The notes under the pieces are model-generated. The model was given only the letters and a program-made list of their open reading frames with translations. It did no database searches and had not been told where the DNA came from. A program made the translations under genes and the position numbers. This document shows positions 63,427 to 64,000 of a stretch of 64,000 nucleotides of DNA, piece by piece. Numbering within the stretch: position 1 is the first letter of the stretch; each line of letters starts with the position of its first letter. Source of the stretch: Saprospiraceae bacterium (GTDB lineage Bacteria; Bacteroidota; Bacteroidia; Chitinophagales; Saprospiraceae); assembly GCA_016719615.1 (NCBI GenBank), contig JADJYQ010000001.1, forward strand, positions 1,028,501 through 1,092,500, in the 5' to 3' direction.

Positions 63427-64000
63427 ATGTATGTAGGCAACCTCAAAGATTTTTATTGCAGTGTATGTGGCAATAGGTCAATTTTTAAAATTCCTTTCAT
63501 TTTATTATTACCCTTAAGTAAGCGACTTGCTCTTCTCTGTTGCATTTTGGCAAATTCTTTATTTGGTCAGAGTGCAGATAGCTATCCTTCACAAGTGAAA
63601 TTATTGGATTCGCTGTATAACAATATTTATCATCTGGATAGCGCTGTAAGTCTGCAAAAACTCCATGATCTCTATCAATCAAGCCTTGGACAGGAGGATA
63701 AAAATTATAGTTTTTTAATCAAGATTCTAATACTGAATCATCAGGTAGAAAGAGGACTTCAGACTCCAGGTCTCAAGGAATCAATTCATGAGGTACTTGA
63801 TGAAGCTCAATTGAATCATGTCGAACGAATCCGGGCTGATGCTTTGCAAATGGCCGGGAATTTTTATTGGAATCGCAAATCTTATGCACAGGCACTGGAG
63901 CATTATTTATATGGTAGCAGGATTTATGAGACTTTTGGGCTTTCTCAGTTTCCACGTAAATTGATATATTTGAAAGATCTAGCTGCTAAATTTTATTTTT
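63427..64000 (+). CDS. secreted or membrane TPR protein, 5' portion (continues past window)
   Basis: The frame starting at ATG 63427 is open to the right edge (191 codons). The first 25 residues (YVGNLKDFYCSVCGNRSIFK) are unusual before a hydrophobic segment IPFILLLPLSKRLALLCCIL, so the true start may be an internal codon and the segment a signal peptide ending near LFGQS. From about residue 60 onward the chain is helical with TPR-like phrasing: LHDLYQSSLGQEDKNYSFLI, ADALQMAGNFYWNRKSYAQA, LEHYLYGSRIYETFGLSQF. Proteins that begin like this in Bacteroidota are often TPR-sensing histidine kinases or LuxR-type regulators; the remainder is not visible. Confidence 0.65.
   Translation, partial: MYVGNLKDFYCSVCGNRSIFKIPFILLLPLSKRLALLCCILANSLFGQSADSYPSQVKLLDSLYNNIYHLDSAVSLQKLHDLYQSSLGQEDKNYSFLIKILILNHQVERGLQTPGLKESIHEVLDEAQLNHVERIRADALQMAGNFYWNRKSYAQALEHYLYGSRIYETFGLSQFPRKLIYLKDLAAKFYF

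Overview
The window is AT-rich DNA from a member of the Bacteroidota, most likely a Saprospiria/Sphingobacteriia-like environmental lineage. The evidence is a large number of secreted proteins ending in type IX secretion (T9SS) sorting domains (at least eight type A and one type B/CHU_C), TAnnTTTG-type -7 promoter boxes, a TonB receptor with an N-terminal carboxypeptidase-regulatory-like domain, many short lipoproteins, and frequent TTG/GTG starts with weak Shine-Dalgarno sites. I see no rRNA, tRNA, phage, transposase or CRISPR array. Layout: 1-2049 is the end of an RHS/YD-repeat protein with a toxin-like tip. 2.4-5.6 kb holds a cluster of NTF2-like (SnoaL) proteins divergent from an ECF sigma factor and its cupin anti-sigma factor. 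5.7-17.4 kb is a mixed run of small genes: DUF2200, lipoproteins, SRPBCC, PhzF, a T9SS protein, DUF4256, a cupin, a ParE-type toxin-antitoxin pair, a VOC protein and a decayed DUF1801 gene. 17.9-21.0 kb is a TonB receptor with its usual small partner gene. 21.6-23.9 kb is a winged-helix (HTH_34) regulator with two membrane proteins; two nearly identical inverted repeats overlap the -7 boxes there. 24.0-26.5 kb holds small membrane proteins, including two Thivi_2564-type paralogues. 27.5-28.9 kb is an OmpA lipoprotein with an outer-membrane beta-barrel protein. 30.0-32.3 kb is katG. 33-38.4 kb carries three T9SS cargo proteins. 38.4-45.3 kb carries TerC, a ChaN-like protein, DUF1801, gamma-glutamyltransferase, an AraC regulator and an O-methyltransferase. 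45.6-60.9 kb is a second T9SS-rich stretch (FG-GAP/ASPIC, Asp-box propellers, CotH, beta-helix) with an operon of a propeller and a transmembrane winged-helix regulator. 61-64 kb holds DinB-like, DUF2238 and GNAT genes and the start of a secreted TPR protein. Two things cut across the window. First, at least ten reading frames are broken by one- or two-base indels, nearly all in homopolymers (NTF2 gene, 9.3 kb membrane gene, 12.2 kb T9SS gene, DUF4153-like gene, lipoprotein at 25.9 kb, katG three times, 47.9-51.1 kb gene, beta-helix gene). This looks like uncorrected long-read error rather than decay, so I annotate these as single genes. Second, the intergenic DNA is rich in dispersed repeats: a composite palindromic element at 21.0 and 32.6 kb in inverted orientation flanking about 11 kb, a 247-bp tandem unit at 40.5-41.1 kb with an inverted copy at 47.6 kb, a 20-bp perfect palindrome, and CGCAGAT-type hairpins. 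The most promising biology is the HTH_34 module with operators on its promoters, the propeller/transmembrane-regulator operon, and the sigma/anti-sigma locus facing a multi-domain secreted NTF2 protein.
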